A stretch of DNA of 49,411 bases from Chloroflexota bacterium (GCA_016191395.1 JACPOS010000021.1:1-49411), one strand, 5' to 3'. Numbered from the stretch's first letter, positions 7,305 to 16,732 are shown. A program made the numbers and translations. The notes: generated by a model not told the origin, from the sequence alone.

Positions 7305-8869
7305 CCGACCACACGGGGGCCGAGGCCGCGCCGCCGGAGAATGGACACTCCGCGGCAGCGGTCCTGCGCAATCGACCGTTCCTCCTGCTCTGGCTGTCGC
7401 AGGTCTCGACGCAGATCGGCGTCAACATGGTCCTCTATGGCCTGACAGTCATCGTGCTCGAGTCGAGCAACCTGACCGCCGCCGTCAGCGGCCTGTTCCT
7501 GACCTTCCTCGTGCCGTCGGTGCTGCTGTCCGCGCTCGCGGGCGTGTACGTGGACCGGATCGATCGGCGCACCGTACTCGTCGTCTCCAACGCGCTTCGT
7601 GCCGCGATCCTCGTCGCGATCTTCGCGGCCGGCAACGACGTGGGGCTCCTGCTCATCCTCAACACGGTCTTCTCGATCGTGACCGTGTTCTTCGCCCCCG
7701 CCGAGGCGGCGATGATCCCGGTCCTCGTCCCGCGCGAGCAGCTGGTCGCGGCGAACGGCATCTTCACCCTGACGCTCAACGGGGCCTTTGCCCTGGGCTA
7801 CGCGCTCCTGGCGCCGCTCGTGGTGACGATCGGAGGCGGGCCGCAGCCGCTGATCATCCTCGTCGCGATCCTGTTCGGGCTCGCCGCGATCTTCTGCCTG
7901 ACCCTCCCGTCGGACCCGCCGATCAAGCGCCCGAGGCCGGGCTCCATCGGCGAGGTCACGGGCGCGGTCACGGGCGCGGTGACCGAGGCCGGCCAGGCCG
8001 TCGGCGGCGTGTTCAGCCAGCTCCGGGAGGGCATCGGCTACATCCGCGACAACCCGACGATCGCATGGTCGCTGGCGTACCTCGGCATCTCGGCCTCGCT
8101 CATTGGCGTGGTGGCGGTCCTGGGGCCGTCGTTCGCGCGCGACACGCTGGGCCTCAGTCCGAAGGACCTCATCGTCGTGGTCCTGCCGCTCGGCGTCGGG
8201 ATCGTGATGGGCGTCCTGCTCCTGAACAACTACGGCAAGTACATCGCACGCCGGCGCGCGATCGAGCTGGGCCTCGTGATCCTCGGCATCCTGCTCGTGA
8301 TCCTTACCGTGGCCGGACCGCTCAGTCGGTTCCTCAGCGGCGTGGGCCAGAACCTCCCGCTGGTCGACCTGTCCATGCTCACGTCACTCGTCGCCGTGGT
8401 CGTCGCGATCGCCTTTCTTGCGGGCATCTGCTACGGCATCGTCGCGATCTCCGCGCAGGTCCAGCTCCAGGAGGACATTCCGCCGGATGGCCGGGGGCGG
8501 GTGTTCGGCGTGCTGAACATGCTGATCTCGGTCGCCAGCATCCTGCCGATCATCGTCGTCGGGCAGATCGCGGACTGGTTCGGCACCACGGTGGTCATCC
8601 TGTCCGTGGCGGCGTTCGTCTTCGTGTCCGGGATCGTCTCGATGATCCTCCGCGGGCCGATCAAGGAGGGAGAGGGCCCCGACCTCATTCCCGAGATCAC
8701 GCCGGGGTCACAGCTCGATCCCACGGGCGCGAACCTCCCGATCTACCCGCGGACGCCCCACGGTCATTCGCACCGCGAGGCACACCGCCACGGCGGGGCG
8801 CACGGCGGACATGAGCCGGAGCTGGCGCACGAGGTCGACGACCATCGCGATGGCGACGTGGGCCTGTGA
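7301..8869 (+). CDS. MFS transporter with histidine-rich C-terminus
   Basis: GTG at 7301 overlaps the DUF951 stop; 522 residues. Hydrophobicity shows the twelve-helix major facilitator layout. RPFLLLWLSQVSTQIG at the start and the cytosolic loop VDRIDRRTVLVVSNALRA match the MFS_3 (enterobactin-exporter-like) group. A longer central loop holds a short tandem repeat (VTGAVTGAVTEAGQAVGG). From residue 487 the C-terminus reads HGHSHREAHRHGGAHGGH and continues with two more His, nine in about 32 residues, which could bind Zn, Ni or Cu. Substrate unknown; the tail hints at metal handling, but that is inference. Confidence 0.8.
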   Translation: MTDHTGAEAAPPENGHSAAAVLRNRPFLLLWLSQVSTQIGVNMVLYGLTVIVLESSNLTAAVSGLFLTFLVPSVLLSALAGVYVDRIDRRTVLVVSNALRAAILVAIFAAGNDVGLLLILNTVFSIVTVFFAPAEAAMIPVLVPREQLVAANGIFTLTLNGAFALGYALLAPLVVTIGGGPQPLIILVAILFGLAAIFCLTLPSDPPIKRPRPGSIGEVTGAVTGAVTEAGQAVGGVFSQLREGIGYIRDNPTIAWSLAYLGISASLIGVVAVLGPSFARDTLGLSPKDLIVVVLPLGVGIVMGVLLLNNYGKYIARRRAIELGLVILGILLVILTVAGPLSRFLSGVGQNLPLVDLSMLTSLVAVVVAIAFLAGICYGIVAISAQVQLQEDIPPDGRGRVFGVLNMLISVASILPIIVVGQIADWFGTTVVILSVAAFVFVSGIVSMILRGPIKEGEGPDLIPEITPGSQLDPTGANLPIYPRTPHGHSHREAHRHGGAHGGHEPELAHEVDDHRDGDVGL

Positions 8870-8885
8870 GCCACGTGCTCGCGCC

Positions 8886-9923
8886 GTGAGTCGCGTCGCG
8901 GTGATCTTCACCGGCGGCACGATCAGCATGGTCGTGGACGCCGGCGCCGGCGGAAAGGTCCCGACCCTGGACGGCGCGGCGATCCTCGCCCGGGCGCCGG
9001 GGATCGAGGCGATCGCGGACCTGGAGGTGATCGACCTCGGGCGGACGCCGGCGAGCCACTTCTCGTTCGCGAAGCTGTTCGAGATCGGGAGCGAGATTCG
9101 CCGCTGCCAGGCGGACCCGTCGATCGATGGGGTCGTCGTCGTCCAGGGCACGGACGTGATCGAGGAGACCGCGTTCCTGTGGGACTTGATCCTCGATGGG
9201 TCCACGCCGGTGATCGTCACGGGTGCGATGCGCGCAGCCTCCGATCCGAACGATGATGGGCCGGAGAACCTGCGCAATGCCGTGCGCTGCGCGGCCTCGC
9301 CTGACCTGCGCGGCGCCGGGGTCCTGGTCGTCCTCGACGGCACCATCAACCCCGCCGATGCGGTCACGAAGACGCACGCGGCAGCCCTCGACACGTTCCA
9401 GTGCCTCGATACTGGACCGATGGGACACGTCATCGACGGGCACGTGGTCGTGGAGCGCGCTCGGGGTCCCCGGCGGCACGTCGCCACCGACCGCGCCGCC
9501 GAAGGCGTGCTGCTCCTCACGGCGCACGTCGCGATGGACGGCGCGCTGCTCGACGCAGCGGCTGCGCTGCGGCCGCCGGGTATCGTCGTGGAGGCCACCG
9601 GCGCCGGCAACACCGCAGCAGCGGTCGTCGAGGCCGCGGGCCGGGCGATGGAGCAGGGGATCGTCGTCACGTTCACGACGCGCGCCGCCGCGGGGGCGGC
9701 CTCGGCCGCGTATGCGTTCCCGGGTGGTGGCGCCACGTGGGTGCGGGCGGGCGCTCTGCTCGCGGGCCACCTTTCCGGCCCCAAGGTTCGGATCGCGCTG
9801 GCTCTCGGGTTGGGCGCGGGCCTGGATCGGGACGGGCTCGCCGCGCTCCTTGCGGATCCGCCGGGCTGGGGCCCGGCGACCGACCACGCGCCGAGGCCGG
9901 TCCTCGCTGCGGCAGGCGCCTGA
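8886..9923 (+). CDS. Type I/II-like asparaginase
   Basis: GTG at 8886 gives 345 residues. The catalytic threonine motif TGGTIS (T9-G-G-T12) and the second threonine/aspartate motif QGTDVIEE (T89, D90) sit at the same residue numbers as in mature E. coli asparaginase II. A further conserved lysine follows in DAVTKTHA. No signal peptide is seen, so the enzyme is probably cytosolic. It hydrolyses L-asparagine to aspartate and ammonia; some relatives act on glutamine or other amides. It is separated by 16 bases from the MFS gene and is followed immediately by an amidohydrolase, which suggests a small nitrogen-scavenging unit. Confidence 0.85.
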   Translation: MSRVAVIFTGGTISMVVDAGAGGKVPTLDGAAILARAPGIEAIADLEVIDLGRTPASHFSFAKLFEIGSEIRRCQADPSIDGVVVVQGTDVIEETAFLWDLILDGSTPVIVTGAMRAASDPNDDGPENLRNAVRCAASPDLRGAGVLVVLDGTINPADAVTKTHAAALDTFQCLDTGPMGHVIDGHVVVERARGPRRHVATDRAAEGVLLLTAHVAMDGALLDAAAALRPPGIVVEATGAGNTAAAVVEAAGRAMEQGIVVTFTTRAAAGAASAAYAFPGGGATWVRAGALLAGHLSGPKVRIALALGLGAGLDRDGLAALLADPPGWGPATDHAPRPVLAAAGA

Positions 9924-9924
9924 C

Positions 9925-11550
9925 ATGCCGCTCGACGCCCTCGTCTCCGGCAGGATCGCGACCTTCGCGGGCGATTCCGGCTTCGGCTGGGTGGAGGCCG
10001 TCGGGATCCGCGACGGGCGCGTCGCGTTTGCCGGGTCCGCGATCAGCCTCGAGACCCGGGCTGATCCGCACACCCTTCGGATCGAGCTCGAGCCGGGCGA
10101 GATCGCGATCCCCGGGCTGACCGACGCGCACCTCCACGTCATCGACGCGGCGCTCGCCATGACCCAGGTAGATCTCTCGACCGCCGCGACGCTCGAGGAG
10201 GGCCTGGAACGGATCGCCGACGGAGCTCGCCGGGTACGAGCGCCGGGCTGGATCTTCGGCGGCGGCTGGGACCAGCGCCGGTGGGGCGCGTGGCCGACGG
10301 CGGACGCCCTCGAGCGCGCGGCGCCGGGTCGCCTGGTCGCCCTCCACTCGTTCGATCATCACTGCCTGTGGGTCAGCCACGCGACGCTTGCGTCGGCCGG
10401 CATCGACCGCTCGACGCCCGATCCGGAAGGCGGACTCATCCGCCGCGACGCCGCCGGCAATCCCGAGGGCGCGCTGCTGGAGAACGCGGCCGGGCTCATC
10501 GAGGGCCAGGTCCCGCCGCCGGACTCAGCGGTCGTCGCGCGCGCGATCGAGGCGCTCGGACAGGAGCTGCTCGGGCTGGGCGTCGTCGGCGCGCACGACC
10601 CGCGCTTCCTCGCGCCGGATCCCACGAACCGGGCGTTCGACATGTATGTCGGCATGGCCGACGCCGGCGACCTGCCGATCCGCGTCCACGTCGGCGTTCG
10701 ATCGGAGGGCCTCGACGACGCGATCGCCCGGGGCTTCCGGAGCGGCCAGGCGCTTGGGAACGCGGAGGCGCAGCGCGCGGGCCGGCTGACGATGGGCTGG
10801 CTGAAGCTCTTCGCCGACGGCACGCTGGCCTCACAGACCGCAGCCCTGCTGGACCCGGTCGAGGGCACCACGAACCGCGGCTTCTTCACGACCCCGCCGG
10901 ACGAGCTGGCCTTCCACGCGACGAGGGCCGCGGCCGCCGGCATCGCCACGAAGATCCACGCGATCGGCGACGCGGCGGTCCGTACCTCGCTGGACGTCCT
11001 GGGACCGACCGCGTCCAAAGTCAAGCTGATGCCGCGCCTCGAACACGTGCAGCTGTGCCACGCAGCCGACCGCTCGCGGTTCGCGGCGCTGGGTGTCGCC
11101 GCCTCCGTGCAGCCCGTCCACCTGCGCGACGACGCGGAGTCCGCGCGACTCCTGTGGGGCGCCCGCGCGGAGGCGCACGGCTACACGTGGCGCAGCCTCG
11201 TGGACGCGGGCGCGGTGGTCGCGTTCGGCACCGACGCGCCGGTCGAGCCAATCGACCCGTGGCCCGGCATCGCGATGGCCGTCCTGCGCCGAGACCCGTC
11301 ATGGGGCGCGGACGCGGTCCCATTCGGTCCCGACGAGACGCTGACGCTGGAACAGGCGCTCCGCGCCGCGACCGTCGGCCCGCACCTCGCGGCCAAGGAC
11401 CCGCTGGGCGGCCGGCTCGTGCCGGGATCCCGCGCCGACCTGATCGTGCTCCCGGCCGCACCCCGCGAGGGAGGGGAGCGCGCCACCGCCTTCGCTGAGG
11501 TCAGGCCTCGACTCGTGCTCCTCGACGGCGAGGTCGTGATCGAGCGCTAA
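9925..11550 (+). CDS. YtcJ-like metal-dependent amidohydrolase
   Basis: 541 residues from the ATG at 9925, just after the asparaginase stop. Metal-site residues of the amidohydrolase superfamily are visible: HLH (H69, H71) in the TDAHLH motif, the later KLFADG lysine, the histidines in KIHAIGDAA and LEHVQLCH, and the catalytic aspartate in FGTDAPVEP. N- and C-terminal beta-sandwich segments flank the barrel (FAGSAI... and the final VLLDGEVVIER). Relatives act on exocyclic amides and N-formyl groups; the exact substrate is open. Co-transcription with the asparaginase gene is likely. Confidence 0.8.
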   Translation: MPLDALVSGRIATFAGDSGFGWVEAVGIRDGRVAFAGSAISLETRADPHTLRIELEPGEIAIPGLTDAHLHVIDAALAMTQVDLSTAATLEEGLERIADGARRVRAPGWIFGGGWDQRRWGAWPTADALERAAPGRLVALHSFDHHCLWVSHATLASAGIDRSTPDPEGGLIRRDAAGNPEGALLENAAGLIEGQVPPPDSAVVARAIEALGQELLGLGVVGAHDPRFLAPDPTNRAFDMYVGMADAGDLPIRVHVGVRSEGLDDAIARGFRSGQALGNAEAQRAGRLTMGWLKLFADGTLASQTAALLDPVEGTTNRGFFTTPPDELAFHATRAAAAGIATKIHAIGDAAVRTSLDVLGPTASKVKLMPRLEHVQLCHAADRSRFAALGVAASVQPVHLRDDAESARLLWGARAEAHGYTWRSLVDAGAVVAFGTDAPVEPIDPWPGIAMAVLRRDPSWGADAVPFGPDETLTLEQALRAATVGPHLAAKDPLGGRLVPGSRADLIVLPAAPREGGERATAFAEVRPRLVLLDGEVVIER

Positions 11551-11589
11551 CGCTGTCTTCAGTCAGGGTCGGCGAATGTCGCGCGCTCG

Positions 11590-12321
11590 TCACGTCGCAT
11601 GGGCTTCAACCTCGAGAGATCTCGCGATCGAGTCGAAGATCGGCTCGTTCTGGGCTGCTGTCTCTGCGTCTGTGGTGAATCTGATGAAGAGCAACTCGGA
11701 CGTGATCGGAACAAGGTAGAGAATCAGGAGGCCGTCGCGTTTCGAGCCTTGCATGTCGCTGATGTCCAGCACGGCACGCGCCGCGCGGATTCCATCGAGC
11801 TGAACGATCTCGGACGACAGGACTTTCGCACCGAGCTCGACGTTCGCGTCCAGGAAGGAGTCGCGACGCTGTTCGAGAGTGTCCGATGCGGATAGCTCGT
11901 TGCTGTCGATGATCAACGGGGCGTACCGGGCAGGGCCTGGCGCGGCGACCACGTGGTCAAGCCTCCCGCTCCGGACGAAGGCCTCAAGCTCGGTGGCTTC
12001 GCTTCCGAACGTATCGATCCAAGCAGCGTGATCGAGCCCCAGATCGTGCCAACCCTGTGGCATGCACAGCCGATAGTGAAGCTGCTTGTCAACCAGGATC
12101 GAAGGCAGATCCGGCGCGCAGCGTGCCGTGGCATTGCCCGAGCCGGCCGGGTCTGGCGATGAGGTTGCGGCCGCGGTGCCCGTCGGTGCAATTGTCGACG
12201 TGTCGCGCTGCGCGAGCGAGGTGGGTAGCACCGGACCGACCGTGGTCGGGTTGCAGCCCAAGAGCGCCGTCGCGAGCATGGCCGTGAGCCAGAGGCGGGG
12301 TGACTCTCGCCGGTTCAGCAT
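11590..12321 (-). CDS. Predicted lipoprotein, PsbP/Mog1-like
   Basis: 243 residues with a signal peptide ending in the lipobox LLGC, so it is probably acylated and held on the outer face of the membrane. A Thr/Ser/Pro-rich spacer of about 40 residues follows. The C-terminal part (IVQLDGIRAARAVLDIS, LYLVPITSELLFIRFT, EPIFDSIARSLEV) looks like the PsbP/Mog1 fold used by many lipoproteins, but I cannot name a family with certainty. Codon use is less GC-biased than that of its neighbours, which may point to transfer. No function can be assigned. Confidence 0.65.
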   Translation of the reverse strand: MLNRRESPRLWLTAMLATALLGCNPTTVGPVLPTSLAQRDTSTIAPTGTAAATSSPDPAGSGNATARCAPDLPSILVDKQLHYRLCMPQGWHDLGLDHAAWIDTFGSEATELEAFVRSGRLDHVVAAPGPARYAPLIIDSNELSASDTLEQRRDSFLDANVELGAKVLSSEIVQLDGIRAARAVLDISDMQGSKRDGLLILYLVPITSELLFIRFTTDAETAAQNEPIFDSIARSLEVEAHAT

Positions 12322-12402
12322 TCGCGGCAGTCATACCGAATGCGAGGCCCAGACTCAACTCCCCAGAGGTCCGTGGCTGTCTGGGTCGGTCGCATCGCCC
12401 GG

Positions 12403-13782
12403 TCAGCGCGTCGTCAGGAGCGCTCGGCGGGCGTCGGCGAAGAGGCCGTTGAGGATGCGGGACGTCGACGGGAATGCGTGGATCGTGTCGGCGAGGACCT
12501 CGACCGGCACGCGAGCTCGAATGGCGAGGACGCATTCGTGGATCGCGGCCGAGGCATCCGGGCAGGCCATCGCGGCGCCGACGAGCGTTCGGCTCACGCG
12601 GTCGAAGACGACCGTCACGTGGCCGCGCTTCGCCTGGACGCCGTAGCCGCGCGTTGATGTCGCGAAGTCGGCGACGAACTCAACCGCGTCGATGCCGTCG
12701 GCGATCGCCTGCTCCAGGCTGACGCCCACGAAGGCAGCCTCCGGGTCCGTGTACGCGGCGCGCGGAAGCGCGCGGTAGTCAGGAGTAACCGGGTCGCCGA
12801 GGGCCATCCGGATCGCGACCTCGCCCTGGTAGTGCGCCTGGTGCGTGTGCAGTTCGGGGCCTGCCGGGTCGCCGATGACCCACAGGCCGTCCGCGACCTT
12901 GAGCCGGCCGTCACGCGGGAACGGCGTCCGCCCGGTGGTGTCCACGCCGTAGCACTCCAGCCCGAGGTCATCGAGCGGGAAGTCCCGGCCCACCGCGAGG
13001 AGGATCGCGTGACCTTCCGCGGTCGTGTCGTCCGAGAGGTCGATGACGTGCGCCCCGTCCGCGCCCGCGCCCGCGCGCGCCGCCACGGCCCGCGCGCCGA
13101 GGCGCACCACGACCCCGTCCTCGCGCAGCGCCTCGGTGACCGTCGCGGAGTTGCGCGGGTGGTCGGTGGGCATGAGCCGCGTGCCCGACTGCACGATCGT
13201 CACCGGCACGCCGAACCGGACGTACGCCTGCGCAAGCTCGCAGCCGGTGGGGCCGCCGCCGAGGACGAGCAGGCTCTTCGGCAGCTCGCGAGCGAGGGTC
13301 GCCTCGCGATTCGTCCAGACCCTGATCGACTCGAGGCCCGGCACAGGTGGCACCTTCGAGTGCGAGCCGACCGCGATCACCACGTTCCGCGCCTCGAGCC
13401 GATGCACGGCGCCGTCGTGGCGAACATCGACCACACCACGCGTCGCGACGCTGGCGTCGCCGCGGTAGACGACGGCGCCTGCCGCCTCGAGCGGCTTCAC
13501 GTGGGAGCTGTCGTCCGGCTCGGCAGCGTCCGCCGCGCGGTTGATCATCCAGTCGCGCCGCTCGGATGTCTGCTGCCACGACCACGACGCCGCGTTGGCA
13601 TGGTGGCGCGCCGCGGAATCCAGCAGGGACTTCGAGGGCAGGCAGCCGATGTGCGGGCAGCTGCCACCGACCCACCGACGGTCGATGATCGCGACGCTCG
13701 CCCCGCGATGGCGCGCCTCGAACGCCGCCGATTCGCCGGCCGGCCCGGCGCCGATGATCACGAAGTCGAACGTCTCAGGCAC
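12403..13782 (-). CDS. FAD/NAD(P) disulfide oxidoreductase (class I)
   Basis: 459 residues from GTG at 13782, which overlaps the upstream stop. The earlier start at 13899 would lie deep inside that gene. FAD-binding GAGPAGESAAFEA, redox pair CPHIGC in GGSCPHIGCLPSKSL, NAD(P)-binding VLGGGPTGCELAQAYVRFG and AVGRDFPLDDLGLE identify the lipoamide dehydrogenase/mercuric reductase/glutathione reductase superfamily. The redox motif differs from the classical CxNxGC. C-terminal HAFPST replaces the usual HPHPT-like catalytic His segment but retains a His and Pro. No metal-binding HMA domain is present. Substrate unknown. Confidence 0.8.
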   Translation of the reverse strand: MPETFDFVIIGAGPAGESAAFEARHRGASVAIIDRRWVGGSCPHIGCLPSKSLLDSAARHHANAASWSWQQTSERRDWMINRAADAAEPDDSSHVKPLEAAGAVVYRGDASVATRGVVDVRHDGAVHRLEARNVVIAVGSHSKVPPVPGLESIRVWTNREATLARELPKSLLVLGGGPTGCELAQAYVRFGVPVTIVQSGTRLMPTDHPRNSATVTEALREDGVVVRLGARAVAARAGAGADGAHVIDLSDDTTAEGHAILLAVGRDFPLDDLGLECYGVDTTGRTPFPRDGRLKVADGLWVIGDPAGPELHTHQAHYQGEVAIRMALGDPVTPDYRALPRAAYTDPEAAFVGVSLEQAIADGIDAVEFVADFATSTRGYGVQAKRGHVTVVFDRVSRTLVGAAMACPDASAAIHECVLAIRARVPVEVLADTIHAFPSTSRILNGLFADARRALLTTR

Positions 13783-14638
13783 GAGCCGCGCTCCCGGCGC
13801 GACGCTGCCGCCACGCCTCGTACAGCAGGATCGCAGCGGCGGCGGAGACGTTGAGGCTGTCGGCCACGCCCAGCATCGGGAGCCGCACGCCTTCGACACC
13901 CGGTGCGGCCCACGCGCCCGAGAGGCCGTCCGCCTCGCTGCCGAGCACGATTGCCAGCGGGCCGGTGAGGTCTGCGTCGACGTGCAGCTCCGTGGCGTCC
14001 ACGCGGGACGCGAGGATCCGGACGCCGCGCCCGTGCAGCCATGCGAGCACCTCGGCCGCCGTCCCCGTCGCCACCGGGACGCTGAAGATCGTCCCGACGC
14101 TCGCGCGGATCACGTTCGGGTTGTACAGGTCTGTGCCGCCGACGGCAATCACCGCGCTCGCACCCACGGCGTCGGCGGAGCGGAGAATCGCGCCCACGTT
14201 GCCCGGCTTCTCCACGTCCTCGGTGACGACGACGAGCGGTGAGGCCGGCAGCACGAGGTCCTCCAGGCGCGTGCCGGGAATCCGCGCGACGAGCAGCACC
14301 CCGTCCGCTCGATCGCCGTAGGCCAATCGATCGAACGCGCGCTCGCTGACGTGGACCACCTCGATCGAATCGCCGAACGGCCCGAAGTCCTGGCTCACCT
14401 TCTCGGCGACGCGCCTCGCCTCGGTCGACCCGATCCGGGCCTGGCAGACGAAGGCGGTCTCCACGATCGCGCCGGACTCCATCGCGCGGAGCGCCTCGCG
14501 CCCGCCGTCGACGAGCGTCAGGCCCGTCTCGTCGCGCTCGCGCCGCTCGCGCAGGCGGAGCGTGCTGCGGATTCGCGGGTTGGCGGGGCTGTCGATGGTC
14601 GTCGGGTGACCGGGCACGGTGAGATGGTGACCGGTCAT
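13775..14638 (-). CDS. SpoU/TrmH-family RNA 2'-O-methyltransferase
   Basis: 287 residues from the ATG at 14638, which overlaps the stop of the next upstream gene (ATGA). The N-terminal NPRIRSTLRLRERRERD segment matches the RNA-binding SpoU substrate domain. Motif 1 (EKPGNVGAILRSADA), motif 2 (IVLGSEADGLS) and motif 3 (LPMLGVADSLNVSAAAAILL) form the trefoil-knot AdoMet site. The family methylates ribose in rRNA or tRNA; the target base is not deducible. It sits between the rRNA-methyltransferase-like gene and the oxidoreductase in a - strand unit with overlaps at both ends. Confidence 0.85.
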   Translation of the reverse strand: MTGHHLTVPGHPTTIDSPANPRIRSTLRLRERRERDETGLTLVDGGREALRAMESGAIVETAFVCQARIGSTEARRVAEKVSQDFGPFGDSIEVVHVSERAFDRLAYGDRADGVLLVARIPGTRLEDLVLPASPLVVVTEDVEKPGNVGAILRSADAVGASAVIAVGGTDLYNPNVIRASVGTIFSVPVATGTAAEVLAWLHGRGVRILASRVDATELHVDADLTGPLAIVLGSEADGLSGAWAAPGVEGVRLPMLGVADSLNVSAAAAILLYEAWRQRRAGSAARA

Positions 14639-15471
14639 GATCCGCGCCGCACCGCCCAGCCGAGCGCCAGGCGTGCGCCGGAGGTAGCCGCGAGGTCCAG
14701 CGGGACGACCTCCATCGACTGGGATCGGCCGCCGAATGCCGACCGGAGCATCGCCGCGAGCACCGTACCGTCCACGGATTCCGAGTGCGCGGTCAGCAGG
14801 ACGAACGCGTCCGGTGCAGCCACGGTCCGGCACGCTGTCAGGAGCGCCGGCAGGTCCTCCTCCAGCCGCCACTCGCGCCCGTCCGCGCGCCCGAAGGCCG
14901 GCGGGTCCAGCACGATCCCGTCGTAGCGGCGTCCGCGCCGTGCCTCGCGTGCGGCGAACGCGGCGGCGTCGTCCACGAGCCACCGGACGGGCCGATCAGC
15001 GAGCCCGGACAGCTCGGCGTTGCGGCGCGCCCATGCCACGGCCGCGCGAGCGCCATCGACGTGCGCGACTGCAGCGCCGGCACGCGCCATCGCGAGCGTC
15101 GCCAGGCCCGTGTGGGCGAACAGGTTCAGCACCTGGGGAACCGCGCCATCAGCGGCCCCTGCCGAAACCTGCGCTCCCACCTGGGCAGCGAGCCAGGCCA
15201 GATTCGCCGCGTGCTCCGGATACAGCCCGAGGCCGCCTGACGTCGTCGGTCGGAGCTCCATCGTCAGCCCATCGATCTCGACCGGCCACGGCTCGGCCGG
15301 CCAGGCAGGCCCGGACCAGCCGGAGCCGGCGTCGAACCGCAGGTCGGCGTTCACCCATTGGCCGGGCGCGAGGCGGAAACCGTCCGCGCCGGGCGCGGGT
15401 CGATCGATGATGTGCGCGCCAAATCGCTCCAGCCGCCTCCGGACTCCGGCGTCGAGCAGGTCGTAGTGCAC
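14635..15471 (-). CDS. Class I AdoMet methyltransferase, RlmI/RlmK-like
   Basis: 278 residues from GTG at 15471. The Rossmann methyltransferase motif I is NLFAHTGLATLAMARAGA, motif II has an aspartate in HVDGARAAVAWARRN, and motif IV is DPPAFGR, the pattern of 23S rRNA cytosine-5 and guanine methyltransferases of the COG1092 group. It lacks the long N-terminal PUA domain of RlmI, so a full equivalence is uncertain. A -10-like TAGCCT (15483-15478 on the - strand) lies 6 bases upstream, back-to-back with the arsA promoter region. It leads a - strand unit with the SpoU gene and the oxidoreductase. Confidence 0.75.
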   Translation of the reverse strand: MHYDLLDAGVRRRLERFGAHIIDRPAPGADGFRLAPGQWVNADLRFDAGSGWSGPAWPAEPWPVEIDGLTMELRPTTSGGLGLYPEHAANLAWLAAQVGAQVSAGAADGAVPQVLNLFAHTGLATLAMARAGAAVAHVDGARAAVAWARRNAELSGLADRPVRWLVDDAAAFAAREARRGRRYDGIVLDPPAFGRADGREWRLEEDLPALLTACRTVAAPDAFVLLTAHSESVDGTVLAAMLRSAFGGRSQSMEVVPLDLAATSGARLALGWAVRRGS

Positions 15472-15477
15472 GTGTGC

Positions 15478-15483
15478 AGGCTA
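15478..15483 (-). promoter_or_regulatory. -10 hexamer of the methyltransferase unit
   Basis: TAGCCT on the - strand, 6 bases before GTG 15471. It overlaps a + strand TACGAT at 15482-15487 that could serve arsA, so the two divergent units share one promoter region of about 40 bases. Confidence 0.4.
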
Positions 15484-15509
15484 CGATGCGTTGCCCGCGA
15501 AAGGATCCA

Positions 15510-16730
15510 ATGACCCGCATCCTCCGCTACACCGGCAAGGGCGGCGTCGGCAAGACGAGCATTGCCGCGGCAACCGCGCTGCTGAGCGCGCGCCGCGGCT
15601 ATCGCACGATCGTGCTGTCGACAGACATCGCCCACAGCCTCGCGGACGCCTTCGACCTGCCGCTCGGGCCCACGCCCACGCAGATCGCTCCGAACCTGTG
15701 GGGACAGGAGCCGGACGTCTACCACAACATCGGGCGGTACTGGTCCACGATCCAGAAGTACATGGCCGAGCTGTTCAGCTGGCGCGGGCTGGACGCGGTG
15801 CTTGCCGAGGAGATGACCGTCCTGCCGGGCATGGACGAGCTCGGCAACCTGCTGTGGATCGCGGATCACGTGGAATCGGGCGACTACGACGTCATCGTGG
15901 TGGATGCCGCGCCCACCGGCGAGACCCTGCGCCTGCTCTCGCTGCCGGAGGCGAGCCGCTGGTGGATCGAGCGGATCGCGCCGATCGGGCGGCGGGTGAG
16001 CAAGATCGGCCGGCCGATGCTGGAGCGGATGATCGGCGTGCCCATCCCGCGCGACGAAGTCTTCGCCGCCGCGGAGCGGCTCCTTCAGCGCCTGGACAAG
16101 GTCCATCGGCTCCTCGCCGATCCGGAGCGCGCGTCCGTTCGAATCGCGCTGAACCTGGAGCGGCTGTCAATCGTGGAGGCGCAGCGGTCCTTCACATACT
16201 TCCACCTGTTCGGCTATCCGAGCGACATGGTGGTCTGCAACCGCGTCCTGCCGGCGGGCCTCGACGGCGACGGCTCGTTCGGGACGATGCGCCAGGCGCA
16301 GCAGCGCTACATGCCGGAGGTCATCGCCCAGTACGCCCCGGTGCCGGTCAGGACCGTGCCCCAGTTCGATCGCGAGATGATCGGCCCGGAGCGGCTCATC
16401 GAGATCGGCGAGGCGCTCTTCGGCCACGAGGACCCGACCCACTTCTTCTATCGCGGGCGGCCCTACCAGGTCAAAGCCGAGGACGGTGGCCACGTGCTGG
16501 AGGTCGCGCTGCCGTTCACGACACGCGACGAGATCCAGCTCAGCCGCGACGGCGACGAGCTGTCGCTGCAGGTCGCGGGGCTGCGCCGGACCATCGTCCT
16601 GCCGCGCGCGCTGGTGGACGCGCCGACGATCGGTGCGAAGATGGAGGACGGCGTCTTGCGGATCCGGTTCGAGGGCCGCGCGGACACGCGGTCCGGCAAG
16701 TCGACCAAACCGTCGAAGCGAGGAGACTGA
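15510..16730 (+). CDS. arsA: ArsA/Get3-family ATPase with Hsp20-like C-terminus
   Basis: 406 residues from ATG 15510, preceded by an AAAGGA ribosome-binding site. The deviant P-loop GKGGVGKT (residues 9-16), switch STDIAHSLADAF and DAAPTGETLRLL are diagnostic for ArsA/GET3/TRC40 ATPases. The C-terminal 100 residues (EVALPFTTRDEIQLSRDGDELSL, then IRFEG) resemble the alpha-crystallin-like Hsp20 domain. I see no arsenite-binding cysteine triad and no ars genes nearby, so arsenic transport is doubtful; a chaperone or membrane-targeting role is more plausible. The next gene starts right after the stop and is likely a partner. Confidence 0.8.
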   Translation: MTRILRYTGKGGVGKTSIAAATALLSARRGYRTIVLSTDIAHSLADAFDLPLGPTPTQIAPNLWGQEPDVYHNIGRYWSTIQKYMAELFSWRGLDAVLAEEMTVLPGMDELGNLLWIADHVESGDYDVIVVDAAPTGETLRLLSLPEASRWWIERIAPIGRRVSKIGRPMLERMIGVPIPRDEVFAAAERLLQRLDKVHRLLADPERASVRIALNLERLSIVEAQRSFTYFHLFGYPSDMVVCNRVLPAGLDGDGSFGTMRQAQQRYMPEVIAQYAPVPVRTVPQFDREMIGPERLIEIGEALFGHEDPTHFFYRGRPYQVKAEDGGHVLEVALPFTTRDEIQLSRDGDELSLQVAGLRRTIVLPRALVDAPTIGAKMEDGVLRIRFEGRADTRSGKSTKPSKRGD

Positions 16731-16732
16731 CG

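Noticed and set aside
7950-7990. Tandem 12-base repeat GGTCACGGGCGC as a mobile or regulatory repeat
   Set aside because: Only two full units within a coding loop; ordinary repeat slippage is sufficient.
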